Below are positions 8,255 to 18,763 of a stretch of 64,000 bases of DNA, piece after piece. The position numbers and the translations under genes are program-made. The DNA is from Candidatus Nanopelagicales bacterium. Lineage in GTDB: Bacteria > Actinomycetota > Actinomycetes > S36-B12 > CAIYMF01. The notes under the pieces were generated by a model. That model made no database searches and was not told the DNA's origin. It saw nothing but the letters and a program-made list of their open reading frames with translations. Each line of letters opens with the position of its first letter. The first letter of the stretch is position 1. The DNA is taken from NCBI GenBank assembly GCA_017848795.1, contig JAFIHG010000019.1, positions 34,302 to 98,301 on the forward strand, in the 5' to 3' direction.

Positions 8255-10369
8255 GTGGGCGTCTCGGAGGAGGACCGCGCCGAGCCGGTGTTCGCCGGGG
8301 TGCTGCAGGTCGCCTCCACGACCGACCCGACGCTGCTCGTCGACGCCGGCGAGCTCTGGACCGGTGGCGGGCGGCAGCTCGGCCCGCGTGCGCGGATCCA
8401 CACGATGATCGCCGCGCGCCACGCCGCCCGGGTGTGGGCGCCGCTGACGCGGCTGCTGGACGGGGCCGCTCCCGACCGCGTCCTGCTCACCGACCCCGAG
8501 GTCGAGGAGCTGCTCGAGTCCGGGATGTCGCGCCTCGCCGCCGCGGGCGTCGCCGTGCACTGGCCCAAGGACCTGGCGAACGCGCTGACCGCCCGCGCGG
8601 TCGTGCGTGCCACCACTGCCCGGCCGCCCTCGGACCTGCGTTCGCGACTGGACACCGATGGGCTGCTGAGCTTCGAGTGGCAGGTCGCGGTAGGCGACGA
8701 GGCGTTGACGGAGGAGGAGCTCGAAGAGCTCGTCGCGGCGCGGCGCCCGGTCGTACGGCTGCGCGACAAGTGGCTGCTCGTCGACCCGGAGGTCGTACGC
8801 CGTGCCCGCACCCGGCGCATCGCGCCGCTCACCCCGGTGGCGGCGCTGGCGCTCGCCCTGACCGGCAGCGCCGAGGTCGACGACGAGCCGGTCGAGGTGG
8901 CGCCGCTGGGCTGGCTCGCCGAGCTGCGGGAGCGGATCCGCTCACCCGACGACGGCGCGGAGGCGGTCGGCGCGCCGCCGGGGCTGGCCGCGACCTTGCG
9001 CCCGTACCAGCTGCGGGGGCTGCGCTGGCTGCACCGGATGACCTCGCTCGGGCTCGGCGCGTGCCTCGCCGACGACATGGGGCTGGGCAAGACCGTCACG
9101 CTGATCGCGTTGCACCTGCACCGCCAGCGCGACCCGGCCACCGCCGGACCGGCCCTGGTGGTGTGCCCTGCGTCGCTGCTCGGGAACTGGGAGCGCGAGA
9201 TCACCCGGTTCGCTCCCGGCGTGCCGGTACGGCGCTATCACGGCACGCGCCGCGAGCTCGACCTCACCGAAGGCTTCCTGCTCACCACGTACGGCACGAT
9301 GCGTCGCGACGCGTCGCGCCTCGGCGCGCTCCCGTGGTCCCTGGTCGTCGCCGACGAGGCGCAACACGTCAAGAACCCATTGTCGGGTACCGCGAAAGCC
9401 TTGCGGCGCATCGGTTCCGCCGCGCGCGTCGCGCTGACCGGGACGCCGGTGGAGAACAACCTCTCCGAGCTCTGGGCGATCCTCGACTGGACCACACCGG
9501 GGCTGCTCGGCACGCTGCCGGCGTTCCGGGCGCGCTTCGGGCGCGCGGCCGAGAGCGGCGACACCGACGCCGCGCGCCGGCTCGCGGCGCTCGTCGGGCC
9601 GTTCCTGCTGCGCCGGCGCAAGTCCGATCCGGGGATCGCGCCCGAGCTGCCCGCCAAGACCGAGACCGACCAGGTGGCCGCGCTGACCACGGAGCAGGCG
9701 GCGATCTACGAGGCGGTGGTGCGCGAGATCATGACGGCGATCCGGGCGTCCGACGGCATCGACCGGCGCGGGCTGGTGCTCAAGCTGCTGACCGCGCTGC
9801 GCCAGGTGTGCAACCACCCCGCGCAGTACCTGCGGGAGCCGGGCACCCGGCTGGCGGGACGATCGGGGAAGCTCGAGCTGCTCGCGACGATCCTCGCCGA
9901 GGACGGTTCCGCGCTCGTCTTCACCCAGTACGTCGCCATGGCGCGGCTGCTCGAGCGCCACCTCGCGATGCGCGGCGTGCCCACGCTGCTGCTGCACGGC
10001 GGCACCCCGGTCGCCCGGCGCGAGCAGCTCGTCGCTGCGTTCCAGGCCGGGCAGGCACCGGTGTTCCTGCTGTCGCTGAAGGCGGCCGGCACCGGACTGA
10101 ACCTCACCCGGGCCGACCATGTGATCCACTACGACCGCTGGTGGAACCCCGCGGTCGAGGACCAGGCGACCGACCGGGCGTACCGCATCGGGCAGACCCG
10201 GCCGGTGCAGGTCCACCGGCTCGTCACGGAGGGCACCGTGGAGGAGAAGGTGGCCGCGCTGCTCGCCGACAAGCGTGCGCTCGCCGAGGCGGTCCTGGGC
10301 AGCGGTGAGGCGGCGTTCACCGAGCTCGACGACCGTGCGCTGAGCGAGCTCGTCGCGCTGCGCCGCTGA
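8255..10369 (+). CDS. SNF2-family DEAD/DEAH-box helicase (main part)
   Basis: This part contains the full ATPase motor. It has the entry TLRPYQLRGLRWL, Walker A in DDMGLGKT (about residue 275), CPASLLGNWEREI, Walker B DEAQHVKN (about 368), and in the second lobe LKLLTALRQVCNHP, the LLLHGGT region and AGTGLNLTRADHVIHYDRWW followed by ATDRAYRIGQ. Such proteins translocate on double-stranded DNA. Coding character in this frame already begins near 8198, before the first GTG at 8255, so the true protein probably joins the upstream fragment. It ends three bases before the SWIM-domain gene, its common partner. Confidence 0.88.
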   Translation: MGVSEEDRAEPVFAGVLQVASTTDPTLLVDAGELWTGGGRQLGPRARIHTMIAARHAARVWAPLTRLLDGAAPDRVLLTDPEVEELLESGMSRLAAAGVAVHWPKDLANALTARAVVRATTARPPSDLRSRLDTDGLLSFEWQVAVGDEALTEEELEELVAARRPVVRLRDKWLLVDPEVVRRARTRRIAPLTPVAALALALTGSAEVDDEPVEVAPLGWLAELRERIRSPDDGAEAVGAPPGLAATLRPYQLRGLRWLHRMTSLGLGACLADDMGLGKTVTLIALHLHRQRDPATAGPALVVCPASLLGNWEREITRFAPGVPVRRYHGTRRELDLTEGFLLTTYGTMRRDASRLGALPWSLVVADEAQHVKNPLSGTAKALRRIGSAARVALTGTPVENNLSELWAILDWTTPGLLGTLPAFRARFGRAAESGDTDAARRLAALVGPFLLRRRKSDPGIAPELPAKTETDQVAALTTEQAAIYEAVVREIMTAIRASDGIDRRGLVLKLLTALRQVCNHPAQYLREPGTRLAGRSGKLELLATILAEDGSALVFTQYVAMARLLERHLAMRGVPTLLLHGGTPVARREQLVAAFQAGQAPVFLLSLKAAGTGLNLTRADHVIHYDRWWNPAVEDQATDRAYRIGQTRPVQVHRLVTEGTVEEKVAALLADKRALAEAVLGSGEAAFTELDDRALSELVALRR

Positions 10370-10372
10370 CCG

Positions 10373-11650
10373 ATGAGCGCCGCTCGCGACGAGGCCGCCG
10401 GCTTCCCGCCGTTCCCGCCCGGCCGCCGCACCCGCAAGGGCCTGTCCTGGTGGACGCTCGCCTGGATCGACGCGATGGAGCATGCCGCGCTCGAGCCGAA
10501 CCGGCTGGCGCGCGGCCGTACGTACGCGAACACCGGCCGGGTGGGGCCGATCGCCGTCGCGCCCGGGCTGGTCAGCGCGCCCGTGCAGGGCACCCGGGCC
10601 AGCCCGTACCGCACCCGGCTGCACCTGCAGACGCTGACCGACGGGCCGTGGGACGCGTTCCTTGACGCGGCCGCCTCGAGCGCCGCGCGGCTCGCCGCCC
10701 TGCTCGACGGCGAGATGCCCCACGACCTGGTGACGGCAGCCGCGGACGCGGGCGTACCGCTGCTGCCCGGCCCCGGCGACCTCGACCCCGAGTGCAGCTG
10801 TCCGGACTGGGGTCATCCGTGCAAGCACGCCGCCGCGCTCAGCTACCAGGCCGGATGGCTGTTGGACGCGGAGCCGTTCGTGCTGCTGCTGATGCGCGGG
10901 CGGGGCGAGTCGCGGCTGCGCTCCGAGCTCGCCGCCCGCAATGCCGCTCACGCCGGTGCCGCCCATGCCGGTGCCGCGCCTGCCGTGGGTCCGGGGACCG
11001 GTGTGCCGGCGCGCGAGGCGTTCCGCGCACGGGTCGGTGAACTGCCCGCGGACCCCGACCTGCCGCGGGAGCCGGTACGGCTGGCGCTGCCACCGGCAGC
11101 GGGGGTGGACGTCGAGCTGCTGGCCGCCGCGGCGGGCGACGCCGCCGCCGTGGCACGTGACCTGCTGTCCGGCAGGGCCCTGGACGACCGGGCCGCCCTG
11201 GTCCGGTTCGCCGCCGGCCTGCCGCCCGGCCTGCGGCGTCGGCTGGCCGCCCGGCACCCGGCCGCGGACCTGCCGCGCGCGATCGCCGCCTGGGAGTGGG
11301 GCGGGCCCGGCGCGCTGCAGGTCCTCGACCAGCCGTGGACCCCGCCCGGCGCGGACCTGGCGCGCGCCCGCATCGCCGTCGAGCAGGCGTGGGCCGGTGA
11401 CGAGCTGCCCGCCATCACCCGGTGGCGCAACCGCTGGACACTGACCACCGGCACGTCCCGGCTCCAGCTGCGGTACGGCCGCGACGCCCGCTGGTACCCG
11501 TACCGGGACATGGCCGGCACCTGGTGGCCGGCCGGATTCCCGGACGCCGACCCGGTCACCGTCCTGATCGCCCTGCTCACCGACCCGCCAGCTGCTGACC
11601 CACCGCCCGCCGGCCCGCCGGGCACACCTTCAGCGGAACACCCCCTCTAG
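10373..11650 (+). CDS. SWIM zinc-finger domain protein
   Basis: A 425-residue protein with the SWIM zinc-binding signature CxCx(n)CxH, read as C141, C143, C150 and H152 in CSCPDWGHPCKHAAA. The N-terminus (WWTLAWIDAME, LARGRTYANTGRV) is typical of the SWIM proteins encoded next to SNF2 helicases in actinobacteria. It starts three bases after the helicase stop, so co-expression is expected. SWIM domains bind DNA or proteins; a joint role with the helicase in DNA repair or chromatin-like remodelling is inferred from pairing only. The last 30 residues are low-complexity Pro/Ala. Confidence 0.85.
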   Translation: MSAARDEAAGFPPFPPGRRTRKGLSWWTLAWIDAMEHAALEPNRLARGRTYANTGRVGPIAVAPGLVSAPVQGTRASPYRTRLHLQTLTDGPWDAFLDAAASSAARLAALLDGEMPHDLVTAAADAGVPLLPGPGDLDPECSCPDWGHPCKHAAALSYQAGWLLDAEPFVLLLMRGRGESRLRSELAARNAAHAGAAHAGAAPAVGPGTGVPAREAFRARVGELPADPDLPREPVRLALPPAAGVDVELLAAAAGDAAAVARDLLSGRALDDRAALVRFAAGLPPGLRRRLAARHPAADLPRAIAAWEWGGPGALQVLDQPWTPPGADLARARIAVEQAWAGDELPAITRWRNRWTLTTGTSRLQLRYGRDARWYPYRDMAGTWWPAGFPDADPVTVLIALLTDPPAADPPPAGPPGTPSAEHPL

Positions 11651-11659
11651 GGTCGAGAC

Positions 11660-12088
11660 GTGCTGACGATCACCCAGGAACTCGTCGACGCGATGGTCGC
11701 CCACGCGCGGGCGGACCACCCGGACGAGGCGTGCGGCATCATCGCCGGGCCCGAGGGCAGCGACCGGCCGACCCGGTTCGTGCCGATGGTCAACGCGGCG
11801 CGGTCCCCGACGTTCTACGAGTTCGACTCGATGGACCTGCTGCGGCTCTACCGCGAGCTCGACGAACGCGGTGAAGTGCCCGTCGTCGTGTACCACTCCC
11901 ACACCGCCACCGAGGCGTACCCCTCGCGCACCGACGTCGACCTCGCCTCCGAGCCGGGCGCCCACTACGTGCTGATCTCGACCCGGCAGACGGGCCCCGC
12001 GGACGGACCGTACGAGCTGCGCTCCTACCGGATCGTCGAGGGCGAGGTCACCGAGGAACCGGTCCAGATCGTGGAGTCGTACGCCTGA
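11660..12088 (+). CDS. mec: JAMM/MPN metalloprotease Mec (CysO-cysteine hydrolase)
   Basis: Mec releases cysteine from the CysO-cysteine adduct made by CysM. The 142-residue size fits M67 peptidases. The zinc-binding JAMM signature is complete: a Glu in DEACGIIAG near residue 23, then HSH near residues 79-81, and P-S-x-x-D ending near residue 92. The GTG start lies nine bases after the SWIM-gene stop. Its position ahead of cysO and cysM matches the mycobacterial mec-cysO-cysM order, though here a CPBP protease gene intervenes. Confidence 0.92.
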   Translation: MLTITQELVDAMVAHARADHPDEACGIIAGPEGSDRPTRFVPMVNAARSPTFYEFDSMDLLRLYRELDERGEVPVVVYHSHTATEAYPSRTDVDLASEPGAHYVLISTRQTGPADGPYELRSYRIVEGEVTEEPVQIVESYA

Positions 12089-12203
12089 CCGTCCGGCACC
12101 GGGCGAATCGTCACCGGCGGGTGGCATCCGGTCGTATCCTGTGGGCCGGCGTACCGGACCGGACCCACGGGACACGGTGCAGCCGCTCTGCGAAGGAGAC
12201 CCC

Positions 12204-12968
12204 GTGGACCGACTCCGTGGCTATGTTGCCGCCCACCCGCGCGCCACCGCGATCTGGGTGCTGGTCACCGACGCGCTGATCACCGTGCTCGGCGCGCTCG
12301 TGACCGGTGCGCTGTGGCCGGACTGGTCGGGGCTGGCCCGTTCGCTCGTCGTCGCCGCGGTGCTCGCGGCGCTCACCGTGGGCTTCACCGTCGCCCTCGG
12401 CGGGTTCCGGTACGTCGGGCTGGGACCAGCGGCGACGTGGCGACGGCGCGCCCTGCTGTGGGTGCCGCTGCTGCTCGCGCTGCTCCCGCTCGCGGCGGGC
12501 GTACGCCCCCTCGAGACCGGGACCGTCGTGCTCCTGCTCGTGGGCTACCTGCTCACCGGCTTCTACGAGGAGCTGCTCTGGCGGGGGGCGGTGCTGACGG
12601 TGCTGCGCCCCACGGGCCTGCTCACCGCGGCGGTGCTCAGCTCCGTACTGTTCGGTGCCGCGCACCTGACGAACGTGCTGTTCCGCGAGAGCGTCGCGCT
12701 GGTGGCGGCGCAGGCGTTCGGCGCGGCCTGCTTCGGGTTCGGGTACGCGGCGATCCGGTTGCGCACCGGTGCCTCGCTGCTGCCGCTCATGGTCGCCCAC
12801 TTCGCCACCGACCTCGTCGCGAAGCTCACCGCGCTGCCGGCCATCCCGGTCCTCGTCGCGCAGGACGTGATCCTGCTCGTGGTCGGCGTCCTGGTACTGC
12901 GCGCCGCGGCGACCGGACGCGACCGGGCCGGTACGCCGGCGGTGGACCGCGCAGTCGCGCGGGAATAG
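12204..12968 (+). CDS. CPBP-family intramembrane metalloprotease
   Basis: A 254-residue membrane protein with about seven to eight hydrophobic segments and the three CPBP/ABI (PF02517) motifs: EE-L-L-W-R-G near residues 122-128, FGAAH near 149-153, and H-F-A-T-D near 199-203. These residues form the active site in Rce1-type glutamate proteases. The GTG start has AAGGAG five bases upstream; a longer frame lacks one. The gene sits between mec and cysO. Mycobacteria have a rhomboid protease between cysM and murI instead; here that position is empty. Substrate unknown. Confidence 0.87.
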   Translation: MDRLRGYVAAHPRATAIWVLVTDALITVLGALVTGALWPDWSGLARSLVVAAVLAALTVGFTVALGGFRYVGLGPAATWRRRALLWVPLLLALLPLAAGVRPLETGTVVLLLVGYLLTGFYEELLWRGAVLTVLRPTGLLTAAVLSSVLFGAAHLTNVLFRESVALVAAQAFGAACFGFGYAAIRLRTGASLLPLMVAHFATDLVAKLTALPAIPVLVAQDVILLVVGVLVLRAAATGRDRAGTPAVDRAVARE

Positions 12969-13039
12969 CGGCCCGTACCCTGCGGGTTCGAACAACCGGC
13001 ACTGCGCCTCGCGGCGTACGCCGACGTCCTCACCCGTGA

Positions 13040-14275
<1,236 letters not shown>

Positions 14276-14338
14276 CCCTCACGCCACGGGGCACGTCACC
14301 CGGCCTCCGGGCCCGGCACGTCACCCCGTTGCGTGACA

Positions 14339-15148
14339 ATGGCTGGCGTGGATGCGCCGATCGGGATCTTCGACTCCGGGGTCGGCGGGCTGACGGTGGC
14401 GCGCGCGGTGCTCGACCAGCTGCCGGGCGAGCCGGTGCTCTACCTCGGTGACACCGCCCGCGCCCCGTACGGGCCACGGCCCATCGGGCAGGTGCGGGCG
14501 TACGCCCTGGAGATGCTCGACCGGCTCGTCGAGCAGGGCGTCAAGGCCCTGGTGATCGCGTGCAACTCGGCCAGCTCGGCGATGCTGCGCGACGCCCGCG
14601 AGCGATACGACGTGCCGGTCGTCGAGGTGATCCACCCGGCGGTACGCCGCGCCGCGCGGGCCACCCGCAACGGGCGCATCGCCGTCATCGGCACCCGCGC
14701 CACCGTCACGAGCGAGGCGTACCTGGACGCGTTCGCCGCCGCCCCGGACCTGGTCGTCGTGCAGCAGGCCTGCCCGCAGTTCGTCGACTTCGTCGAGGAC
14801 GGGGTGACCAGCGGGCCGGCACTGCTCGCCGCCGCTCACGAGTACCTCGACCCGCTGCTCGCGCAGGACGTCGACACCATCGTCCTGGGGTGCACCCACT
14901 ACCCGCTGCTGACCGGGGTGATCTCGTACGTCACCGGCGACGGGGTCACCCTGGTCTCGAGCGCGGAGGAGACCGCCAAGGACGTGTACCGCACGCTGCT
15001 CGCCCGCGACCTGCTGCGCGACCCCGCCGCGCCGGCGCCCGTCCACCGGTTCGTCACGACCGGCGACCCTGCGGCCTTCCACCACCTCGCGCGCCGGTTC
15101 CTCGGCCCGGAGGTCGACGCCATCTCCCCGGAGGTCGTACCCGCATGA
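14339..15148 (+). CDS. murI: Glutamate racemase
   Basis: Makes D-glutamate for peptidoglycan. Both catalytic cysteines are present: C75 in IACNSAS and C185 in [10 protein letters not shown]. The N-terminus has the family motif [14 protein letters not shown], followed by [11 protein letters not shown]. The ATG at 14339 lies in a GTGACAATG context with no clear ribosome site, so leaderless or weak initiation is possible; a GTG nine bases later would also fit. The stop overlaps the next gene's ATG. Confidence 0.94.
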   Translation: MAGVDAPIGIFDSGVGGLTVARAVLDQLPGEPVLYLGDTARAPYGPRPIGQVRAYALEMLDRLVEQGVKALVIACNSASSAMLRDARERYDVPVVEVIHPAVRRAARATRNGRIAVIGTRATVTSEAYLDAFAAAPDLVVVQQACPQFVDFVEDGVTSGPALLAAAHEYLDPLLAQDVDTIVLGCTHYPLLTGVISYVTGDGVTLVSSAEETAKDVYRTLLARDLLRDPAAPAPVHRFVTTGDPAAFHHLARRFLGPEVDAISPEVVPA

Positions 15149-15888
15149 GGCTCACCGTGCTCGGCTGCGCCGGGTCGTTCCCGTCGGCGCACTCGCCGGC
15201 GTCCTCGTACCTGCTCGAGCACGACGACCACCGGATCGTCCTCGACCTGGGCTCCGGCGCGTTCGGCGCGCTGCAGCGCCACGCCGACCCGTACCGGCTC
15301 GACGCCGTCGTGCTCTCCCACCTGCACCCCGACCACTGCGCCGACCTGTGCGGGTACTACGTCGCCCAGGCCTACCATCCCGACGGGCCGCGGCCACCGG
15401 TCGCCGTACGCGGTCCGGTCGGCACGGCGGACCGCGCGGCCGCGATGTTCGGGATGCGTGCGGAGCCCGGGATGCGCGGCGCGTTCGCCTTCGCCGACCA
15501 CGGCCCGGCGTACGAGATCGGCCCGTTCCGGATCGAGACCACCCCGGTCGTGCACCCCGTACCGGCGTACGCGCTGCGCGTCAGCGCCGGCGGGCGCACC
15601 CTCGTGTACAGCGGCGACACCGCCGCCACCCCCGCGCTCGTCGAGGCGGCGCGCCGCGCCGACCTCGCCCTGTTCGAGGCGTCGTTCCTGCAGAGCGGGC
15701 AGAACGCGCCGGGTGTGCACCTGACCGCCCGGGAAGCGGGCGAGCATGCGCGGGCCGCCGGCGTGCCGCGGCTCGTGCTGACCCACCTCGTCGCGTGGAA
15801 CGATCCGGCGCACTCCCGCGCCGAGGCCGCCGCGGCGTACGACGGCGAGCTGCACCTGGCCGAGCCGGGCGCCACCTACGCGGTGTGA
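15145..15888 (+). CDS. MBL-fold metallohydrolase (Rv1339-like, possible cyclic nucleotide phosphodiesterase)
   Basis: A 247-residue metallo-beta-lactamase fold protein with the metal-binding HLHPDH at residues 59-64, later histidines in VVHPVPAY, and the Asp motif in LVYSGDTA. The ATG overlaps the murI stop by four bases (ATGA), implying coupled translation. The mycobacterial gene in this place, Rv1339, is reported as an atypical class II cAMP phosphodiesterase; the assignment here is by position and fold. A strong inverted repeat follows the stop. Confidence 0.85.
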   Translation: MRLTVLGCAGSFPSAHSPASSYLLEHDDHRIVLDLGSGAFGALQRHADPYRLDAVVLSHLHPDHCADLCGYYVAQAYHPDGPRPPVAVRGPVGTADRAAAMFGMRAEPGMRGAFAFADHGPAYEIGPFRIETTPVVHPVPAYALRVSAGGRTLVYSGDTAATPALVEAARRADLALFEASFLQSGQNAPGVHLTAREAGEHARAAGVPRLVLTHLVAWNDPAHSRAEAAAAYDGELHLAEPGATYAV

Positions 15889-15893
15889 CGGTT

Positions 15894-15943
15894 GACTGAA
15901 TGTGGCAAGAGTTCGTTCGGAACGAACTTTTCCACATTCAGTC
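15894..15943. terminator. Strong interrupted hairpin between the MBL gene and rph
   Basis: Arms GACTGAATGTGG (15894-15905) and CCACATTCAGTC (15932-15943) pair perfectly; inside them AGTTCGTTC (15910-15918) pairs with GAACGAACT (15920-15928). Only short unpaired bases remain. It is AT-richer than its surroundings. Position after a stop suggests a terminator, but the symmetry and length also fit a dispersed palindromic repeat. Confidence 0.6.
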
Positions 15944-15982
15944 GGTGCGAGTCCGCGTGGTCCTCGGCGCTAGGGTCGCCGG

Positions 15983-16708
15983 GTGACACGGAGCGACGGC
16001 CGAGCGGCCGACCAGTTGCGGCCCGTCGGCTTCCAGCGCGGCTGGCTCGACCACGCCGAGGGCTCCTGCCTCGTCGAGTTCGGCCGTACGCGGGTGCTGT
16101 GCGCCGCCTCGTTCACTGCCGGGGTGCCGCGATGGCGGAAGGGCTCCGGACTGGGCTGGGTGACCGCCGAGTACGCGATGCTGCCGCGCGCCACCGACAC
16201 CCGCTCGGACCGGGAGTCGGTCAAGGGCCGGGTCGGCGGGCGTACGCACGAGATCTCCCGGCTGGTCGGCCGTTCGCTGCGCGCTGTCATCGACACCAAG
16301 GCGCTGGGGGAGAACACGCTCGTCGTCGACTGCGACGTGCTGCAGGCCGACGGCGGTACGCGCACCGCGGCGATCACCGGCGCGTACGTCGCGCTGTCCG
16401 ACGCGATCGGGTGGGCGCGCCGCGAGGGTCTCGTCGCGTCCGGCGCCGAGCCGCTGCTCGGCTCGGTCGCGGCCGTCAGCGTGGGGATCGTGGATGGTGA
16501 GGCCCGCCTCGACCTGCACTACGACGACGACGCGCGTGCCGGCACCGACATGAATGTCGTGATGACCGGCGACGGACGCTACATCGAGGTGCAGGGCACC
16601 GCGGAGGGCGAGCCGTTCGACCGCGCGTTGCTGGACCGGCTGCTCGAGCTCGCCGCGGCCGGGTGCACCGAGCTGACCCGGTTGCAGCGCCAAGCGCTCG
16701 CCGGGTGA
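15983..16708 (+). CDS. rph: Ribonuclease PH
   Basis: A phosphorolytic 3' exoribonuclease that trims tRNA 3' ends. The 241-residue length is standard. Family motifs include [14 protein letters not shown] near the start, [15 protein letters not shown], the [20 protein letters not shown] phosphate-site region, and [19 protein letters not shown]. The GTG start follows the hairpin at 15894. The rph-rdgB pair is conserved in actinobacteria. Confidence 0.96.
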   Translation: MTRSDGRAADQLRPVGFQRGWLDHAEGSCLVEFGRTRVLCAASFTAGVPRWRKGSGLGWVTAEYAMLPRATDTRSDRESVKGRVGGRTHEISRLVGRSLRAVIDTKALGENTLVVDCDVLQADGGTRTAAITGAYVALSDAIGWARREGLVASGAEPLLGSVAAVSVGIVDGEARLDLHYDDDARAGTDMNVVMTGDGRYIEVQGTAEGEPFDRALLDRLLELAAAGCTELTRLQRQALAG

Positions 16709-16775
16709 ACCGCCCGCTTCGTACGCCGCGGAAGGCCGGCGGGCGGACGGCGTCGACACCGTGAGGGAGACAGGC

Positions 16776-17381
16776 ATGCGCCTGGTGCTGGCGAGCCGCA
16801 ACGCGCGCAAGGTCGCCGAGCTGCGCCGCATCCTCGCGGTGGCGGGGTTGCCGGTCGAGGTGCTCGGCATCGCCGACCTGCCCGACCCGAGCGCCGTCCC
16901 GGAGGTACGCGAGACCGGCGCGACCTTCGAGGAGAACGCGCTGCTCAAGGCCGCGGCCGTCGCGAAGGCTACCGGCCTGCCGGCGGTGGCCGACGACTCC
17001 GGCCTCGCGGTCGACGCCCTGTCCGGCATGCCCGGCATCCTCTCCGCCCGGTGGTCGGGGCGTGGCGCGACCGATGTGCGCAACCTGGAACTGGTCCTGG
17101 ACCAGCTCGCCGATGTGCCCGACGAGCGCCGCGGCGCCCGGTTCGTGTGTGCCGCCGCCCTCGTCCTGCCGGGTGGTGCGCAGCACGTCGTACGCGGGGA
17201 GATGCCCGGATCGATCGTCCGCGAACCCAGGGGCCAGGGCGGGTTCGGGTACGACCCGATCTTCCGCCCGGACGGTCTCGGGGTGACCGCGGCCGAACTT
17301 GCTCCCGAGGCCAAGGACGCGATAAGCCACCGCGGCAAGGCGCTCGCTGCGCTGGTCGAGCTGCTGCGCGACGCGGGCTGA
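16776..17381 (+). CDS. rdgB: dITP/XTP pyrophosphatase (RdgB/HAM1)
   Basis: Hydrolyses non-canonical purine nucleotides (XTP, dITP) to protect DNA and RNA. The 201-residue product has the N-terminal S-R-N-A-R-K-V-A-E-L motif, the ADDSGLAVDAL catalytic segment, SARWSG, and GFGYDPIF near the C-terminus, followed by the SHRGKAL motif. ATG 16776 is chosen over a GTG at 16761 because it begins at the conserved MRLVLASRN and has GAGGGAGA upstream. Confidence 0.95.
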   Translation: MRLVLASRNARKVAELRRILAVAGLPVEVLGIADLPDPSAVPEVRETGATFEENALLKAAAVAKATGLPAVADDSGLAVDALSGMPGILSARWSGRGATDVRNLELVLDQLADVPDERRGARFVCAAALVLPGGAQHVVRGEMPGSIVREPRGQGGFGYDPIFRPDGLGVTAAELAPEAKDAISHRGKALAALVELLRDAG

Positions 17382-17420
17382 TCCGGCCCGATCATGGGAT
17401 CGTGCGGGCGAACCCCCGTC

Positions 17421-17473
17421 GATCATGGCCTGGTGGGTCGGAAACCGCGCTTGGGACCCACCAGGTCATGATC
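17421..17473. repeat. Intergenic palindrome, GATCATG family copy 1
   Basis: GATCATGGCCTGGTGGGTC (17421-17439) pairs with 17455-17473 at 18 of 19 positions around a 15-base loop. Another GATCATGG half-site lies at 17390. The same design occurs at 20604-20657, so this is a repeat family rather than a chance hairpin. It separates rdgB from the convergent GNAT gene and could also act as a bidirectional terminator. Confidence 0.65.
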
Positions 17474-17542
17474 ACGGAGCGGCACCGGTCGCCCCAGGCG
17501 TCCGCGTGCAGCAGGGAACCCGCGCGTCAGGGAGCCCGCGTG

Positions 17543-17842
17543 TCAGGGAGCCCGCACCACCAGGTCGGCGTAGTCGTCGTGCGAGGCGATCCACTTCTGC
17601 ACGTACTCGCAGATCGGGACTACCTGCATCTGCTGGGCACGGATGTCGTCGAGCGCATGCCGTACGAGCGAACTCGCGACCCCCTTGCCCTGATAGGCCT
17701 GATCCACTTCGGTGTGGATCAGCTCGACCACGCCGGCGCGGGCGAACATGTCGATGTGTCCGGCTTCCTGACCGTCCACGAGTGCGACATAGCGCGAGGC
17801 GTCGGCATCCCTGCGTACCTCGACATGGCTCATGGTCGCCAT
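17543..17842 (-). CDS. Small GNAT-family N-acetyltransferase (YjdJ-like)
   Basis: A 99-residue protein of the short GCN5-like type. The acetyl-CoA loop is seen as QAYQGKGVASSLVRHALD, and the C-terminal VVPICEYVQKWIASH is typical of the small YjdJ/COG2388 group. Start choice is between ATG 17842 (GCAGGG upstream) and ATG 17833. Acceptor unknown. Convergent with rdgB across the palindrome. Confidence 0.85.
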   Translation of the reverse strand: MATMSHVEVRRDADASRYVALVDGQEAGHIDMFARAGVVELIHTEVDQAYQGKGVASSLVRHALDDIRAQQMQVVPICEYVQKWIASHDDYADLVVRAP

Positions 17843-17955
17843 TGTGCCCTGCGGGCCGCTCCTCGGGTACGGCCGGATTGCGGTGCGCCGCTCCTCGGGT
17901 GAGTCTCGAAGGAGTCGGCCGGCACCCGCCGCCGCAACGACCGGGAGGACCAGCC

Positions 17956-18039
17956 ATGGCTTCGTCGCAGAGCCGCACCACCTCCGACCGCAAGACCAGT
18001 GGCGAGGACCGCACGTTCTTCGAGCTGGTGAACCGCTGA
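17956..18039 (+). CDS. Possible 27-residue small protein
   Basis: ATG 17956 has a near-perfect GGGAGGA six bases upstream and reads a 27-codon frame ending LVNR, then TGA. The peptide is polar and charged (many Ser, Thr, Arg, Asp) with a final FFELVNR helix-like end. It lies 28 bases before the DUF1622 gene, so it might be a leader peptide or a real microprotein. No homologue is recalled; support is only the ribosome site and spacing. Confidence 0.4.
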   Translation: MASSQSRTTSDRKTSGEDRTFFELVNR

Positions 18040-18067
18040 CCGCTACCGGCCTGGGCGGAGGGACATC

Positions 18068-18415
18068 GTGGACTTCGACGACGTGGTGACCGGGATCGGC
18101 CGGGTGATCGATGCGGCCGGGGTCGTAGCGATCGTGATCGGCATCGTCGTCGCGCTCGTCGTCGCCGCACGCTCGTTGCGCCGCGGCGAACCCGATGTCT
18201 ACAGCCGCTTCCGCCGGCTGCTCGGGCGCTCGATCCTGCTCGGCCTCGAGCTGCTGGTCGCCGGCGACATCGTGCGTACAGTTGCGGCCCAACCGACCTT
18301 GCTCAGCGTGGGCGTCCTGGCGTTCATCGTCGTGATCCGTACGTTCCTGAGCTTCTCGCTCGAGCTCGAGATCACCGGGCGGTGGCCGTGGAGCAAGCGG
18401 ACGGACGCGGCCTGA
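18068..18415 (+). CDS. DUF1622 family membrane protein
   Basis: A 115-residue protein with three hydrophobic helices (about residues 18-36, 52-68 and 78-96). The C-terminal family signature is present: FLSFSLELEITGRWPW. GTG start with GGAGGGA upstream. The function of DUF1622 proteins is not known. Confidence 0.88.
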   Translation: MDFDDVVTGIGRVIDAAGVVAIVIGIVVALVVAARSLRRGEPDVYSRFRRLLGRSILLGLELLVAGDIVRTVAAQPTLLSVGVLAFIVVIRTFLSFSLELEITGRWPWSKRTDAA

Positions 18416-18763
18416 CCGCCTGCGACACGACCTGCGTCCGGTGGCGAGCGTCCCGGATCGATCGTGCCCGGCGGCGCAGGAACGCGTGGGGTGCTCACCC
18501 GAACGGGTCTGTTGATCGGTCGCGGGACCGCACTCCGGAACTGAGCAAAACTTCGCTCGGAAGAGCAGCTTTTGGGCGCCTGCCCGGCAGGGCAGGAGGC
18601 CATGATCGGCATCATTCGCCCGCCGCTAGGATGACGCTGCGCCGTCACCGGAGCATTCCACCGCCGCACGTACCGCGGATGAGCACCTCCGGTAGCGCAG
18701 TCAAGCCCCGCAGACGAAGGCGCACTCGGTCGCCGTCGCGCGGGTGTATCCAACGGAGGAACA
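18416..18763. other. Intergenic region with a small hairpin
   Basis: About 350 bases without a convincing gene. It holds a GC hairpin CCTGCCC-ggca-GGGCAGG at 18579-18596, a possible terminator for the DUF1622 transcript, and just before it an AT-richer stretch (18545-18575). The promoter of the beta-propeller gene should lie in the last 100 bases; GGAGGA at 18755 serves that gene. Confidence 0.5.

Noticed and set aside
7531..10308. A single 925-residue protein read straight through from 7531
   Set aside because: After about residue 215 the translation is Arg/Pro/Ala noise, while the helicase motifs are in the neighbouring frame.
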